From: Streptomyces eurocidicus
Lineage (GTDB): Bacteria; Actinomycetota; Actinomycetes; Streptomycetales; Streptomycetaceae
DNA: 64,000 nt
Direction: 5' to 3'
Assembly: GCF_002891295.1 (NCBI RefSeq)
Contig: NZ_LGUI01000008.1
Coordinates: 186,001-250,000, forward strand
Each line of letters starts with the position of its first letter. Positions within the stretch are counted from its first letter, which is position 1. The notes beneath the pieces were generated by a model. That model made no database searches, was not told the DNA's origin, and worked only from the letters and a program-made list of their open reading frames with translations. Positions 16,663 to 26,815 of the stretch are shown in pieces. The position numbers were made by a program, and so were the translations under genes.

Positions 16663-17300
16663 ACGCCCTGCCGCCACCCCCTCCTCCCGCTCACATACGC
16701 ACCTGGCCCGACCGCCCGGCCCTGCTCGCCGACCGGGCCCGCGCCATCGGCGGGCTCGTCCACGCCCAACTGGCCCCGCGGCGGCTGCTGCTCCTGTGGC
16801 TGCTCACCGCCCTGACGGTCCTCGGCTGGGTGTTCGCCGTGCTGGGCCTCGAAGCCGTCGCGGACGGCGGCACGGTCCGGTACCTCCACGCGGCCGCCTT
16901 CCTCGCCCTGGCCGGCTGCGCGGCCGTGCCCTCGGTCCTCGGCATCGCCTCGGGCCTCCGCAAGGACCGCCGCGCCCGCGAACGCCTGCGCCTGTGGACG
17001 TCCCTGGACCGCGACCCGTACGGCGACCAGGTGTACCGGGCGGCGGGCCTGACCTGGTTCTGGCTGCTGATGTCGCTGCTGCCGGCGGCGGTCGCCGCGG
17101 TCGTCGCCTGCGCGTACGTGGCGGAGGTGTTCGCACGGCCGCCGGGGGAGACCGCCGGGACGACGTACGCCTACGCGGTGGGCTTCACGGCACCGCTGGC
17201 GGCGGCGGGCGCGCAGGGCGTGGGGAAGGCGCTGGCGCACCGGCGGTGGGCGCGGGGGATGGCGGAAGCCGCGGCCGGGACGGGCCCCCGCCACGGCTGA
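16659..17300 (+). CDS. Multi-pass membrane protein of unknown function
   Basis: The 213-residue protein starts at a GTG overlapping the tsaD stop, so it is cotranscribed with the t6A genes. Four hydrophobic helices are visible: LLLLWLLTALTVLGWVFAVL, HAAAFLALAGCAAVPSVLGI, TWFWLLMSLLPAAVAAVVAC and the C-terminal AYAVGFTAPLAAAGAQG. Charged loops follow a positive-inside pattern (LRKDRRARERLRL). No catalytic motif is visible and I do not recognise the family beyond a conserved Streptomyces hypothetical protein. Confidence 0.75.
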   Translation: MNALPPPPPPAHIRTWPDRPALLADRARAIGGLVHAQLAPRRLLLLWLLTALTVLGWVFAVLGLEAVADGGTVRYLHAAAFLALAGCAAVPSVLGIASGLRKDRRARERLRLWTSLDRDPYGDQVYRAAGLTWFWLLMSLLPAAVAAVVACAYVAEVFARPPGETAGTTYAYAVGFTAPLAAAGAQGVGKALAHRRWARGMAEAAAGTGPRHG

Positions 17301-17690
17301 GCCGGGCGGAGGGACGCCGACCGGGTTCCGTCCCAGGGCCTTTCTGCCGGCCTTTCCGCCGGCCTTTCCCGCTGCCGGGTCATCACCCCGGCCGGCCTCC
17401 TCCTGCGGCCCGGTCTCATTCCCCGGGCGGCTTCCTCCCGCGGTTTCCGCGGTTTCCGCGGCTCCCGCGACCGGATGCCGCGCGGGCGGGCCCTTTCCGC
17501 GTGGTGTCCCATTCGGGTGAGCGGGCTCCGGGGCGGGGAGTGCCGCGCGCACGGGAGAGCGCCGCCCGGGCCCTCGGCGCCGCCCTCGGTGTCATGAGCG
17601 CCGCGCGCGTGCCGGTGCCCCACGCGGCAACCCCCGTCGGCCGGTCACCGGCACCTAGGGCTACGGGCGCGTGGCCACCGGCACCGAGCG
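17301..17690. other. Gene-free convergent intergenic region with short tandem repeats
   Basis: This 390-bp stretch lies between convergent genes. It holds short direct repeats: three 12-bp units of the GGCCTTTC type at 17337-17372, and three 9-bp CGGTTTCCG-type units around 17440-17467. Open frames here have no ribosome binding site and no recognisable protein, and I see no gene. Confidence 0.6.
17337..17372. repeat. Three tandem 12-bp repeats (GGCCTTTCYGCC type)
   Basis: Units GGCCTTTCTGCC, GGCCTTTCCGCC and GGCCTTTCCCGC are arranged head to tail in the convergent intergenic region. They may contribute to transcription termination, but no perfect hairpin is formed. Confidence 0.5.
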
Positions 17691-18914
17691 CTACGCGCGC
17701 GCCGGGTGTCCCAGCAGCATCGTCGGGGCGCCGGCCACCCGCGTGAGCAGGATCGTGCAGGAGTTCGTGCCGTCGAGCTTGAGCTTCTTGCGGAGCTCCT
17801 CCGGCTCCACCGCCGAGCCGCGCTTCTTCACGGTCACGACGCCCACCTTCCGCTCGCGCAGCAGCGCCTTGAGCTTCTTCAGGTTGAAGGGCAGGACGTC
17901 GGTGATCTCGTACGCCGTCGCGAACGGCGTCTCCACCAGGCGGTCCGAGGTCACATACGCGATCGTCTCGTCGATCAGCCCGCCCGCCACCCGCTCCGCG
18001 ACGTCCGCGACCAGGTGCGCGCGGATCACCGCGCCGTCCGGCTCGTAGAGATAGCGGCCCACGGGGCGGACGGCCGGGTCGGGGAGTCCCGCGCCCACCA
18101 GTGTGTGCGCCCCCGGCAGCAGCGTCGCGCGGCGGGCGCCCGGCGTCGTGCCGAACCACAGCACGGCCTCCTTGACGTCGCCGCCGTCCGAGATCCACTC
18201 GGCCTCGGCCGCTTCCGGGACGGCCTCGTGGGGGACGCCGGGGGCGATCTTGAGGGCGGCGTGCGGTGCCTTCAGGGCCGCTCCCACCGCCCAGGAGAGC
18301 GGCGGCGAATACGCCTCGGGGTCGAAGATCCGGCCCCGGCCGCCGCGCCGCGCCGGGTCGACGAAGACCGCGTCGTACCCGGCGGTGCCGATCTCCGCGA
18401 CATCCGCGCAGCGCACCTCGATCAGCTCCGCGAGCCCCAGCGCCTCGGCGTTGGCCCGGGCGACCTCGCAGGTCAGCGGGGACCGGTCGACGGCCAGGAC
18501 CCGGATGCCCAGCCGGGCCAGGGCCAGCGCGTCGCCGCCGATGCCACAGCACAGATCGGCCACCGAGCGGATCCCGAGCGCGGCGAGGCGGGCCGCGCGG
18601 TACTCGGCCACGGACTTCCGGGTGGACTGCTCCACGCCGTCCGGGGTGAAGAACATGCGGTACGCGTCGTCGGCGCCGAACTTCGCGACCGCCCGCTGCC
18701 GCAGCCGGGCCTGGCCGAGGGCCGCCGAGACCAGCTCGGCGGGGTGCTCCCGGCGCAGCCGGGTCGCCGTGGCGAGCTCCCGCGCGGGGTCGTGGTCGCG
18801 GAGCCCCGCGAGGAGCCGCCGGCCCTCGTCGGTGCGGAGGGCGGCGAAGGCGTCGAGTCCGGCGGCGGTGAGTTCGGCGGCGGTCTGCGTGTTCGGTGCG
18901 GGCACGTGTCCCAT
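17691..18914 (-). CDS. Class I SAM-dependent methyltransferase, THUMP-like domain protein
   Basis: The 407-residue protein starts at ATG 18914 (MGHVPAPNTQ). It has an N-terminal helical region with ARLRQRAVAKFG, then a SAM-binding core with VADLCCGIGGDALALA and YDAVFVDPARRGGRGR, and a C-terminal THUMP-like region (FNLKKLKALLRERKVG, VEPEELRKKLKLDG). The DPARR motif and the C-terminal domain suggest a nucleic acid substrate, as in the RsmD/TrmG-like relatives, but the exact target is not established. It is divergent from the polysaccharide deacetylase gene. Confidence 0.85.
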   Translation of the reverse strand: MGHVPAPNTQTAAELTAAGLDAFAALRTDEGRRLLAGLRDHDPARELATATRLRREHPAELVSAALGQARLRQRAVAKFGADDAYRMFFTPDGVEQSTRKSVAEYRAARLAALGIRSVADLCCGIGGDALALARLGIRVLAVDRSPLTCEVARANAEALGLAELIEVRCADVAEIGTAGYDAVFVDPARRGGRGRIFDPEAYSPPLSWAVGAALKAPHAALKIAPGVPHEAVPEAAEAEWISDGGDVKEAVLWFGTTPGARRATLLPGAHTLVGAGLPDPAVRPVGRYLYEPDGAVIRAHLVADVAERVAGGLIDETIAYVTSDRLVETPFATAYEITDVLPFNLKKLKALLRERKVGVVTVKKRGSAVEPEELRKKLKLDGTNSCTILLTRVAGAPTMLLGHPARA

Positions 18915-18985
18915 TCTCGCCGACCGGGTGCCCCGGGACGGGCCGTCGGCGAGAGCGTCACTCGAATACATGAACAACAATCGGA

Positions 18986-19903
18986 ATGGTGAGCCCCTCC
19001 ATATCCGGCCTCCGGGCCTCTCGCCGCCGTTTCCGCACCACCGGCCCCGCCTGTGCCGCGGCCCTGCTCCTGGCCGGGCTGCTCGCGGGCTGCTCGTCCG
19101 GGTCGTCCTCCGGCCCGGACAAGGCGGCCGGCTCGCCCTCCGCCCGTACCGGCACGGGCACGGGCGCGGCCTCGCCGGGCGCGGCCGCGCCGGACCCGGA
19201 GACGTACCGCCGCTGGGGCCTCGACAAGCCGCTCGCCGCGCCCCCGAAGCCGCCCTCGGCGAAGCTGACGGACGGGATGCGGCCGGGGGACGCGCCCAAG
19301 GTCGTCAAGCGGGTGCCCACCCAGGACAAGGTCGTCTTCGTGACCTTCGACGACGGGGCCGAGAAGGACCCCGCGTTCGTGCGGATGGCCAAGGACCTCA
19401 AGCTGCCGTTCTCGATGTTCCTCACCGACGACATCGCCCGCGCGGGCAGCGGCTACGACTACTTCGAGCGGCTGCGGGGCGAGGCGGGCGCCGACGGGAA
19501 GCGCAACGGCGTCCACAACCACACCCTGTCGCACCCCAACCTCCGCACCCTGTCGCCGGAGGCCCAGCGCCGGGAGGTGTGCGGGCAGCAGGAGGCGCTG
19601 GAGAAGCGGTTCGGCAGCCGCCCGCCGCTCTTCCGGCCGCCTTACGGCAACTACAACGACGCGACGCTGACGGCGGCGGGCGGCTGCGGGGTGAAGGCGG
19701 TCGTGCTGTGGGAGGCGACGATGCAGATCAACGACATGCGCTACGCGGACGGCGGCAAGCTGCGCGCGGGCGACATCGTGCTGGCGCACTTCCGGGGCCC
19801 GCAGGAGCTCAAGGGCACGTCCATGACCCAGCACGTCACCAACATGCTGCGCAGCATCCAGCGGCAGGGGTTCACGGTGGCCCGCCTGGAGGACTACGTG
19901 TAG
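18986..19903 (+). CDS. Polysaccharide deacetylase lipoprotein (NodB homology)
   Basis: The 305-residue protein has a lipoprotein signal (RRRFRTTGPACAAALLLAG, then the lipobox LAGC at about Cys36), a Ser/Gly/Pro-rich linker, and a NodB domain. The domain shows VTFDDG with the metal Asp pair, the metal-binding HNHTLSH, and RPPYGNYN. It probably removes acetyl groups from a cell-wall or extracellular amino sugar polymer at the outer face of the membrane. The ATG at 18986 is used; the GTG at the next codon is equally possible. It lies upstream of groES but is separated by the heat-shock promoter. Confidence 0.88.
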   Translation: MVSPSISGLRASRRRFRTTGPACAAALLLAGLLAGCSSGSSSGPDKAAGSPSARTGTGTGAASPGAAAPDPETYRRWGLDKPLAAPPKPPSAKLTDGMRPGDAPKVVKRVPTQDKVVFVTFDDGAEKDPAFVRMAKDLKLPFSMFLTDDIARAGSGYDYFERLRGEAGADGKRNGVHNHTLSHPNLRTLSPEAQRREVCGQQEALEKRFGSRPPLFRPPYGNYNDATLTAAGGCGVKAVVLWEATMQINDMRYADGGKLRAGDIVLAHFRGPQELKGTSMTQHVTNMLRSIQRQGFTVARLEDYV

Positions 19904-20129
19904 GGCCGTGCGCGCGGGGCGGCACCGTGGGAGCCATACGAAGAATCCGGAGGATTACGACCCCCGGCCCGCGGGCAGATCCACCTCTGCGCCGGGACGC
20001 CGGGGCGCGCCGCCCCGGCCGGGCGGAACACCGTGCGCGGACACCGCGCGACGCGGGCGGGCCCGCTCCGGTCCCACCGTCCGGGGGTGTACCCCCAGGG
20101 GTGAAACCGCGAGCTCGCCGCACGGCGAA

Positions 20130-20156
20130 TTGGCACTCCGCTTGACCGAGTGCTAA
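20130..20156. promoter_or_regulatory. CIRCE operator 1 with overlapping groES promoter
   Basis: TTGGCACTC-N9-GAGTGCTAA matches the HrcA-binding CIRCE consensus TTAGCACTC-N9-GAGTGCTAA with one change. A -35-like TTGACC (20142-20147) lies inside the spacer, with TAGTCT 17 bases later (20165-20170) as the -10, so HrcA would block the groES-groEL1 promoter directly. Confidence 0.9.
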
Positions 20157-20178
20157 CCGCGTCATAGTCTCGGCTCCG

Positions 20179-20205
20179 TTGGCACTCTCCATCGGTGAGT
20201 GCCAG
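20179..20205. promoter_or_regulatory. CIRCE operator 2
   Basis: TTGGCACTC-N9-GAGTGCCAG is a second CIRCE element 22 bases downstream of the first, about 100 bases before groES. The last bases differ from consensus (CAG for TAA) but the GCACTC/GAGTGC core is perfect. Confidence 0.85.
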
Positions 20206-20306
20206 CCACAGCGACGGGCAGGATCCGGCACCCGCGACGACGGATGCTCCTGGTCGCCACCTCAGACAGATAACCCCGTGAGATCTCCGAAGGGGGAGGT
20301 CGGATC

Positions 20307-20615
20307 GTGACGACCACCAGCTCCAAGGTTGCCATCAAGCCGCTCGAGGACCGCATTGTGGTCCAGCCGCTCGACGCCGAGCAGACCACGGCCTCGGGCC
20401 TGGTCATTCCGGACACCGCCAAGGAGAAGCCCCAGGAGGGCGTCGTCCTGGCCGTGGGCCCGGGCCGCTTCGAGGAGGGCAACCGCCTTCCGCTCGACGT
20501 CTCCGTCGGCGATGTCGTGCTCTACAGCAAGTACGGCGGCACCGAGGTGAAGTACAACGGCGAGGAGTACCTCGTCCTCTCGGCTCGCGACGTTCTCGCG
20601 ATCATCGAGAAGTGA
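20307..20615 (+). CDS. groES: Co-chaperonin GroES
   Basis: The 102-residue Hsp10 caps GroEL. Signatures IKPLEDRIVVQ, GLVIPDTAKEKPQ, the mobile loop and the C-terminal VLSARDVLAIIEK are all present at standard length. The start codon is a GTG after GGGGGAGG. It is the first gene of the HrcA/CIRCE-controlled operon, with groEL1 about 130 bp downstream. Confidence 0.97.
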   Translation: MTTTSSKVAIKPLEDRIVVQPLDAEQTTASGLVIPDTAKEKPQEGVVLAVGPGRFEEGNRLPLDVSVGDVVLYSKYGGTEVKYNGEEYLVLSARDVLAIIEK

Positions 20616-20747
20616 GCCGGGGGTCCGGGGGTCGCTCCCCGGGCCGGTACTTGCACCCCGTTTGATGTGATCTGTGCCCTGGTCCCCGTGTCATTTCGAC
20701 AATTGGGCACCAGGGCGCAGTTCGTTTGAGAGGACTTGAAGCAACTC

Positions 20748-22370
<1,623 letters not shown>

Positions 22371-22395
22371 TTACGGCTCTCCGGCCGCAGCCGCA

Positions 22396-22433
22396 CCGAG
22401 GCCCGGCGCCCCTTCGGGGGTGCCGGGCCTCGG
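22396..22433 (+). terminator. Terminator after groEL1
   Basis: A 12-bp perfect stem CCGAGGCCCGGC (22396-22407) pairs with GCCGGGCCTCGG (22422-22433) around a 14-base loop. It sits between groEL1 and the convergent SDR gene. Confidence 0.75.
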
Positions 22434-22452
22434 CCGTGCCCGGGCGCTCCCG

Positions 22453-23226
22453 CTACTTCGGTCCGTACTTACGGCCCGTCGTGGACGACGCCCGCGACAC
22501 GACCCGGTGCGGCGCCAGCTTCATCAGACCCGTGATCGCCTTGTACCGGGGGTCGGGCACGGACAGCGTCTTGCCGTGCCCCAGGTCCCGCAGCGCCGCC
22601 CCGACCAGCTTGTCCGCGTCCAGCCACAGCCAGCCGGGCACGTTGTCGGTGCCCATGCCGGCCCGCTCGTGGAACTCCGTCCGGACGAATCCGGGGCACA
22701 GGACCATCAGCCGCACCCCGCTGCCCGCCAGGTCCCGCGCGACGCCCTGGGTGAACTGCACCACCCACGCCTTGCTCGCCCCGTACGTGCCGCGCGGCAC
22801 GAAGGCCGCCACCGAGGCGACGTTGATGACCGCGCCCCGGCGGCGCTCGCGCATCGCCTCGGTGGCCGCCGCCGTCAGCCGCAGCACCGCCTCGCAGTGC
22901 ACCTTGAGCATCTTCAGCTCGTCGGCCATGGAGACCTCGAGGAAGCGGCCCTTGTTGCCGAAGCCCGCGTTGTTGACCAGCAGGTGCACCGGGCGGGCCG
23001 GGTCACGGAGCCGGGCCTCTACCGCCTCGATGCCCTTGTCCTCGGAAAGGTCGGCGGCGAGCACCTCCACCTCCACGCCGTGCCGGTCGTGGAGTTCGGT
23101 CGCCTGCTCGCCGAGCCGCTGCTCGTTGCGGGCCACCAGCACCAGGTCATGGCCCTCGCCCGCCAGCCGGCGGGCGAACGCGGCGCCGATCCCGGCGGTC
23201 GCGCCTGTGATCAATACAGTCGTCAT
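22453..23226 (-). CDS. Short-chain dehydrogenase/reductase (classical SDR)
   Basis: The 257-residue protein has the cofactor motif TGATAGIG at residues 8-15, NNAGFG, and the catalytic Tyr and Lys in YGASKAWV. The basic residue after the first strand (ARNEQR) suggests NADP(H). I chose ATG 23226 because MTTVLITGA is the standard N-terminus. It converges with groEL1. The substrate is unknown. Confidence 0.88.
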   Translation of the reverse strand: MTTVLITGATAGIGAAFARRLAGEGHDLVLVARNEQRLGEQATELHDRHGVEVEVLAADLSEDKGIEAVEARLRDPARPVHLLVNNAGFGNKGRFLEVSMADELKMLKVHCEAVLRLTAAATEAMRERRRGAVINVASVAAFVPRGTYGASKAWVVQFTQGVARDLAGSGVRLMVLCPGFVRTEFHERAGMGTDNVPGWLWLDADKLVGAALRDLGHGKTLSVPDPRYKAITGLMKLAPHRVVSRASSTTGRKYGPK

Positions 23227-23297
23227 ACCGGCACGGTAGAGCCCGGCGGCGGCATGTGTACCGCCGCGGTGCCCATGGGGTGGATCTTCGGCCAACG

Positions 23298-24005
23298 TCA
23301 GGCGCTCGCCCGGTAGGCCAGCGCCTTCTCCCGGGTCTTCTCGGGGAGCGCGTCACCAGCAGCCAAAACATCGGGCAGCAGGTCCCGTTCCGTGGTGCTC
23401 GCGCGGAACAGGAAGGAGACCGTGACGGAGTGCGCGGGACGGTGGACCACCGTGACGGGATCACCCGCACGGACCTCCCCGGGGGCGATCACCCGAAGGT
23501 AGGCCCCCGGCACGGCGGCCTGGGTGAAGCGCTTCATCCAGCCCCGCTCGCCCAGCCAGTCGGCGAACATCCGGCAGGGGATGCGGGGCGAGGTCACCTC
23601 CAGCACCAGATCGGGGCCGACGCGCCAGCGCTCGCCGACGAGCGCGCCGCTGACGTCGATCCCCCGGGTGGTGAAGTTCTCGCCGAAGGTCCCGTCGGGC
23701 AGTGCGCGGTCCAGCTCGCGCTGCCAGCGGTCGAGGTCCTCGCGGGCGTACGCGTAGACGGCCTGGTCGTCGCCGCCGTGCAGATGCAGGTGGGTGATGT
23801 TGTCGCCGGCGAGCCCGCTGCCGCCCACGCCCCGGGGACCGGGCGCCGCCACGGCGACGGGTCCGTCCACCGGGCGCTTGTCGATGCCGGTGCCCAGGCC
23901 GGCCGTGAAGCCGCCGAGCTCGGCGGTCGTGGCGCGGCCGACGTTCACGGACAGGAGCGAGGGGGCGAGCGAGGGGGAAGCGGTGGGGGCGGAAGGCGAG
24001 GTCAT
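23298..24005 (-). CDS. MOSC domain-containing protein (YiiM-like)
   Basis: The 235-residue protein is of the YiiM kind: LSVNVGRA at the N-terminus, LHGGDDQAVYAY, GTFGENFTT and the MOSC Cys in SPRIPCRMF. These proteins handle molybdenum cofactor or sulfur and act on N-hydroxylated compounds in some bacteria. The start is ATG 24005, followed by a Ser/Pro-rich stretch. It is divergent from the LysR gene, about 90 bp away, so the regulator may control it. Confidence 0.88.
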   Translation of the reverse strand: MTSPSAPTASPSLAPSLLSVNVGRATTAELGGFTAGLGTGIDKRPVDGPVAVAAPGPRGVGGSGLAGDNITHLHLHGGDDQAVYAYAREDLDRWQRELDRALPDGTFGENFTTRGIDVSGALVGERWRVGPDLVLEVTSPRIPCRMFADWLGERGWMKRFTQAAVPGAYLRVIAPGEVRAGDPVTVVHRPAHSVTVSFLFRASTTERDLLPDVLAAGDALPEKTREKALAYRASA

Positions 24006-24093
24006 GGGTGAAGGCTAGGGGAGCCCCCTACAGGCCCTCAAAGGCATTCGCCGTCATTTCGGCCCGGGCCCAAGGTGGTCTTATGCTCAAGAC

Positions 24094-24999
24094 ATGATCG
24101 AGGCTCGTCATCTGAGGGTGCTGCGCGCGGTGGCCGCCACCGGTTCGTTCTCGGCCGCGGCCCGTGAGCTGGGCTGCACCCAGCCCGCCGTCAGCCAGCA
24201 GATGAAGGCCCTGGAGCAGTCCGCGGGCACCCCGCTGCTGATCCGCACGGGCCGGGAGATGCGGCTGACCCAGGCCGGCGAGGCCCTGGTGCGGCACGCC
24301 TCCGGGATCCTGGCCGGGCTGACCGCCGCCGAGGAGGAGGTCGCGGCGATCGCCGGGCTGCGGGCCGGGCGGGTGCGGATGGTGTCCTTCCCCAGCGGCA
24401 GCTCGACGCTGGTGCCCGGCGCGCTGGCACAGATGCGGGCCGCGCACCCGGGTACCCGGGTCTCCCTGGTGGAGGCCGAGCCGCCGCGCTCGGTGGAGAT
24501 GCTGCGCGAGGGCGACTGCGAGATCACGCTGGCCTTCCGCTATCCCGACGCGCGGGGCTCGGACCCGGCCGCGGAGTGGGAGGACCTGGTCGTACGCCCG
24601 CTGCTGACCGACCGTCTCGTGGGCGTGGTGCCGGAGGGGCACCGGCTCGCGGGTGCCGAGCGGATCGGGATGGCCGAGCTGGCCGACGAGTCGTGGATCG
24701 CGGGCTGCCCGCGCTGCCGGCGGCACCTGGTGGAGGTGTGCGAGAGCACCGGCTTCACCCCGCGGATCGACTTCGCGACCGATGACTACCCATCGGTGTT
24801 CGGGCTGGTCGGGGCGGGGCTCGGGGTCGCGGTGATGCCCGAGCTGGCGCTGGCGGCGGTCCGGCCGAAGGGTGCCCGGACGGTACCGGTCGAGCCGGTG
24901 GTGCAGCGCGAGATCGTGGCCCTCACCCTGCCGGACCTGGCCAGGGTGCCGGCGGTCGCGGCGATGCTGGACGAACTGGTGGCGGCGGCCGCGCGCTAG
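24094..24999 (+). CDS. LysR family transcriptional regulator
   Basis: The 301-residue protein has the LysR winged helix at residues 1-60 (LRVLRAVAATGSFSAAARELG, TQPAVSQQMKALE), a linker helix, and a periplasmic-binding-like effector domain (FPSGSSTLVPGAL to the C-terminus). A Cys pair in GCPRCRRH at about residue 205 is unusual for the family and could be redox or metal sensitive. It is divergent from the MOSC gene, the classical LysR arrangement. Confidence 0.9.
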   Translation: MIEARHLRVLRAVAATGSFSAAARELGCTQPAVSQQMKALEQSAGTPLLIRTGREMRLTQAGEALVRHASGILAGLTAAEEEVAAIAGLRAGRVRMVSFPSGSSTLVPGALAQMRAAHPGTRVSLVEAEPPRSVEMLREGDCEITLAFRYPDARGSDPAAEWEDLVVRPLLTDRLVGVVPEGHRLAGAERIGMAELADESWIAGCPRCRRHLVEVCESTGFTPRIDFATDDYPSVFGLVGAGLGVAVMPELALAAVRPKGARTVPVEPVVQREIVALTLPDLARVPAVAAMLDELVAAAAR

Positions 25000-25152
25000 C
25001 GGCTGCCCGCCCGGCGGCTCCGGTGGGGTCCGTCGCGGGTTCCCGGCGGCTGAGCTGGCTCGGCGAAGTCCGGCAGCACCCCGAAGGGGCGCGGGGAACC
25101 GCGCGACCAGCCACGACGCACCCGCGGATGACGCCGGAGTCCCAGCGGAGCG

Positions 25153-25464
25153 CTAGGCGCCGGTCGTGCTCACGGCGATGACCCGGTGTCGCGCGCGGCC
25201 CATGAGCTCCTCACGCTCGTCCTCGGTCAGGCCGCCCCACACGCCGTAGGGCTCCCGTACGGCCAGGGCGTGCGCCGCGCACTCGGCCCGCACCGGGCAG
25301 CGCATGCACACCTCCTTGGCCGAGGTCTCGCGGGCGCTGCGGGCCGCGCCGCGCTCGCCCTCGGGATGGAAGAACAGGGAGCTGTCGACCCCGCGGCAGG
25401 CGGCCAGGAGCTGCCAGTCCCACAGGTCGGCGTTGGGACCGGGAAGGCGGGAGAAATCTGCCAT
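25153..25464 (-). CDS. whiD: WhiB-family sporulation regulator WhiD
   Basis: This is a 103-residue WhiB-like iron-sulfur protein. The four cluster ligands are Cys23, Cys53, Cys56 and Cys62 (the CMRC motif), followed by the GVWGG turn and the basic ERE/ARHR tail. The sequence beginning MADFSRLPGPNADLW is the one I know as S. coelicolor WhiD (SCO4767), needed for late sporulation. Adjacency to bldM on the other strand, as in S. coelicolor, supports the name. A GAGGGG ribosome binding site precedes the ATG. Confidence 0.93.
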   Translation of the reverse strand: MADFSRLPGPNADLWDWQLLAACRGVDSSLFFHPEGERGAARSARETSAKEVCMRCPVRAECAAHALAVREPYGVWGGLTEDEREELMGRARHRVIAVSTTGA

Positions 25465-25591
25465 TGCTATCCCCTCGAAGCGATCCGCCGGGGCGACCCG
25501 CCGGAGGATCCGGCGTGAGTGACCCGGTGCGAGCGATCAGATGCGGACGCACTACCTGTGTCCTTACAACCGCCAAACAAGCGGATGTAAA

Positions 25592-25617
25592 TATGACTGA
25601 TTGCGAATCTAGTCATA
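25592..25617. promoter_or_regulatory. Inverted repeat in the whiD-bldM intergenic region
   Basis: TATGACT (25592-25598) and AGTCATA (25611-25617) form a perfect 7-bp dyad with a 12-base spacer in an A/T-richer stretch, about 130-150 bases upstream of whiD. The binding protein is unknown. Confidence 0.4.
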
Positions 25618-25754
25618 GACACCAGCAAATGGGAAGAAAAACTGCTCCGCGTGGGCAAATGGGGCATCGCTTGCGCGCCGGGAAGGGCGCCCCCAATGCG
25701 CCCTGCTCCGTGTCCGCGCCCTCACGTAGAGTGCCGAAGGTGGCCGACCGAGCC

Positions 25755-25782
25755 CGTAACTCTTTCGGGTGACCGTCGTTGA
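25755..25782 (+). promoter_or_regulatory. bldM promoter p1, sigma-BldN type
   Basis: CGTAAC (25755-25760), a 16-base spacer, then CGTTGA (25777-25782) matches exactly the published sigma-BldN promoter consensus CGTAAC-N16-CGTTGA. It precedes bldM, a known sigma-BldN target in S. coelicolor. Confidence 0.85.
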
Positions 25783-25916
25783 GAGGGCGGAGGCGGTTGA
25801 CGGATGAAGCAGTCGGGCAGGTGTCCGAACTGACCCGAGAGTCGTCGATCGCACAGGTGACGATCAGTACCAGCCTGGAGGCTCAAGGTGACGCGCATCA
25901 GCTGCGGAGGACGGTC

Positions 25917-26528
25917 ATGACATCCGTCCTCGTCTGCGACGATTCCCCGCTTGCCCGAGAGGCGCTCCGCCGTGCGGTGGCGACCGTGCCCGGCGTCGAG
26001 CGTGTGACGACGGCGGCCAACGGCGAGGAAGTCCTCCGCCGCTGGGGCGCCGATCGTTCGGACCTCATTCTGATGGACGTACGGATGCCCGGACTCGGCG
26101 GTGTGGAGACGGTGCGCCGGCTGCTCTCCGCGGACCCGGGCGCCCGCATCATCATGCTCACGGTCGCCGAGGACCTCGACGGTGTCGCGCTCGCGGTCGC
26201 CGCCGGGGCGCGGGGCTATCTGCACAAGGACGCCTCGCGCGCCGAGCTGCGGGCCACCGTGACACAGGCCCTCGCCGACCCGACGTGGCGGCTCGCCCCG
26301 CGCCGGCTGCGGTCGGCGGAGATGGGGGCGGCCCCCACGCTCACCGCGCGGGAGATCCAGGTCCTCGAAGGAATGAGCCACGGTCGGTCCAACGCGGAGA
26401 TCGGCCGTGAGCTCTTTCTCTCCGAGGACACGGTGAAGACCCACGCGCGGCGCCTGTTCAAGAAGTTGGGTGCATCGGACCGGGCGCACGCCGTGGCGCT
26501 CGGATTCCGCTGGGGCCTGGTCCGCTAG
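25917..26528 (+). CDS. bldM: Orphan response regulator BldM
   Basis: The 203-residue protein has an N-terminal receiver domain (acidic pocket Asp8-Asp9, phosphorylation-type Asp54 in LILMDVRMPG, Lys in LHKDAS) and a C-terminal LuxR/FixJ helix-turn-helix (LTAREIQVLEGMSHG, SEDTVKTHARRLFKKLG). It controls aerial growth genes as a homodimer and sporulation genes with WhiI. The ATG at 25917 follows GGAGG by six bases. A perfect sigma-BldN promoter lies 135 bases upstream. No cognate kinase is adjacent, as expected. Identification rests on sequence memory and adjacency to whiD. Confidence 0.95.
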   Translation: MTSVLVCDDSPLAREALRRAVATVPGVERVTTAANGEEVLRRWGADRSDLILMDVRMPGLGGVETVRRLLSADPGARIIMLTVAEDLDGVALAVAAGARGYLHKDASRAELRATVTQALADPTWRLAPRRLRSAEMGAAPTLTAREIQVLEGMSHGRSNAEIGRELFLSEDTVKTHARRLFKKLGASDRAHAVALGFRWGLVR

Positions 26529-26563
26529 GCGCCTGACGTGCAGCGCAGCGGGGGAGTGCGGGA

Positions 26564-26589
26564 CCCCGCCCGTCGCGCGGCGGGCGGGG
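26564..26589 (+). terminator. Terminator after bldM
   Basis: CCCCGCCCG (26564-26572) pairs with CGGGCGGGG (26581-26589) over an 8-base loop. It is nested in a larger imperfect cruciform whose outer arms are ACGTGCAGCG (26536-26545) and CGCTGCACGT (26613-26622). Confidence 0.6.
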
Positions 26590-26815
26590 CGGAGCACTGC
26601 GGCCGTCCGGTCCGCTGCACGTTTCCCCCGCGCTGCCGCATCCTTGGAGTATGGAGTTCCTCGGGGACGGCTCGGTCGGGCGTGATGGGAGGGCGCGGGA
26701 GATGACTGCCGGCGCACCCGCTCACAACGCATCGGTACAGGACTACGGACGGGACCACGGACGGGAGAGCGGACTCGGTGCCGCGGAAAGTCCGGTTTCA
26801 AGGCACCATGGACCG

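Larger units (their letters stand above)
25465..25916. other. Divergent whiD-bldM regulatory region
   Basis: This 450-bp region holds no gene. It is less GC-rich than its surroundings around 25540-25640. It contains a dyad at 25592-25617 and the sigma-BldN-type bldM promoter at 25755-25782. The transcribed bldM leader from there is about 130 bases long. Confidence 0.75.
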
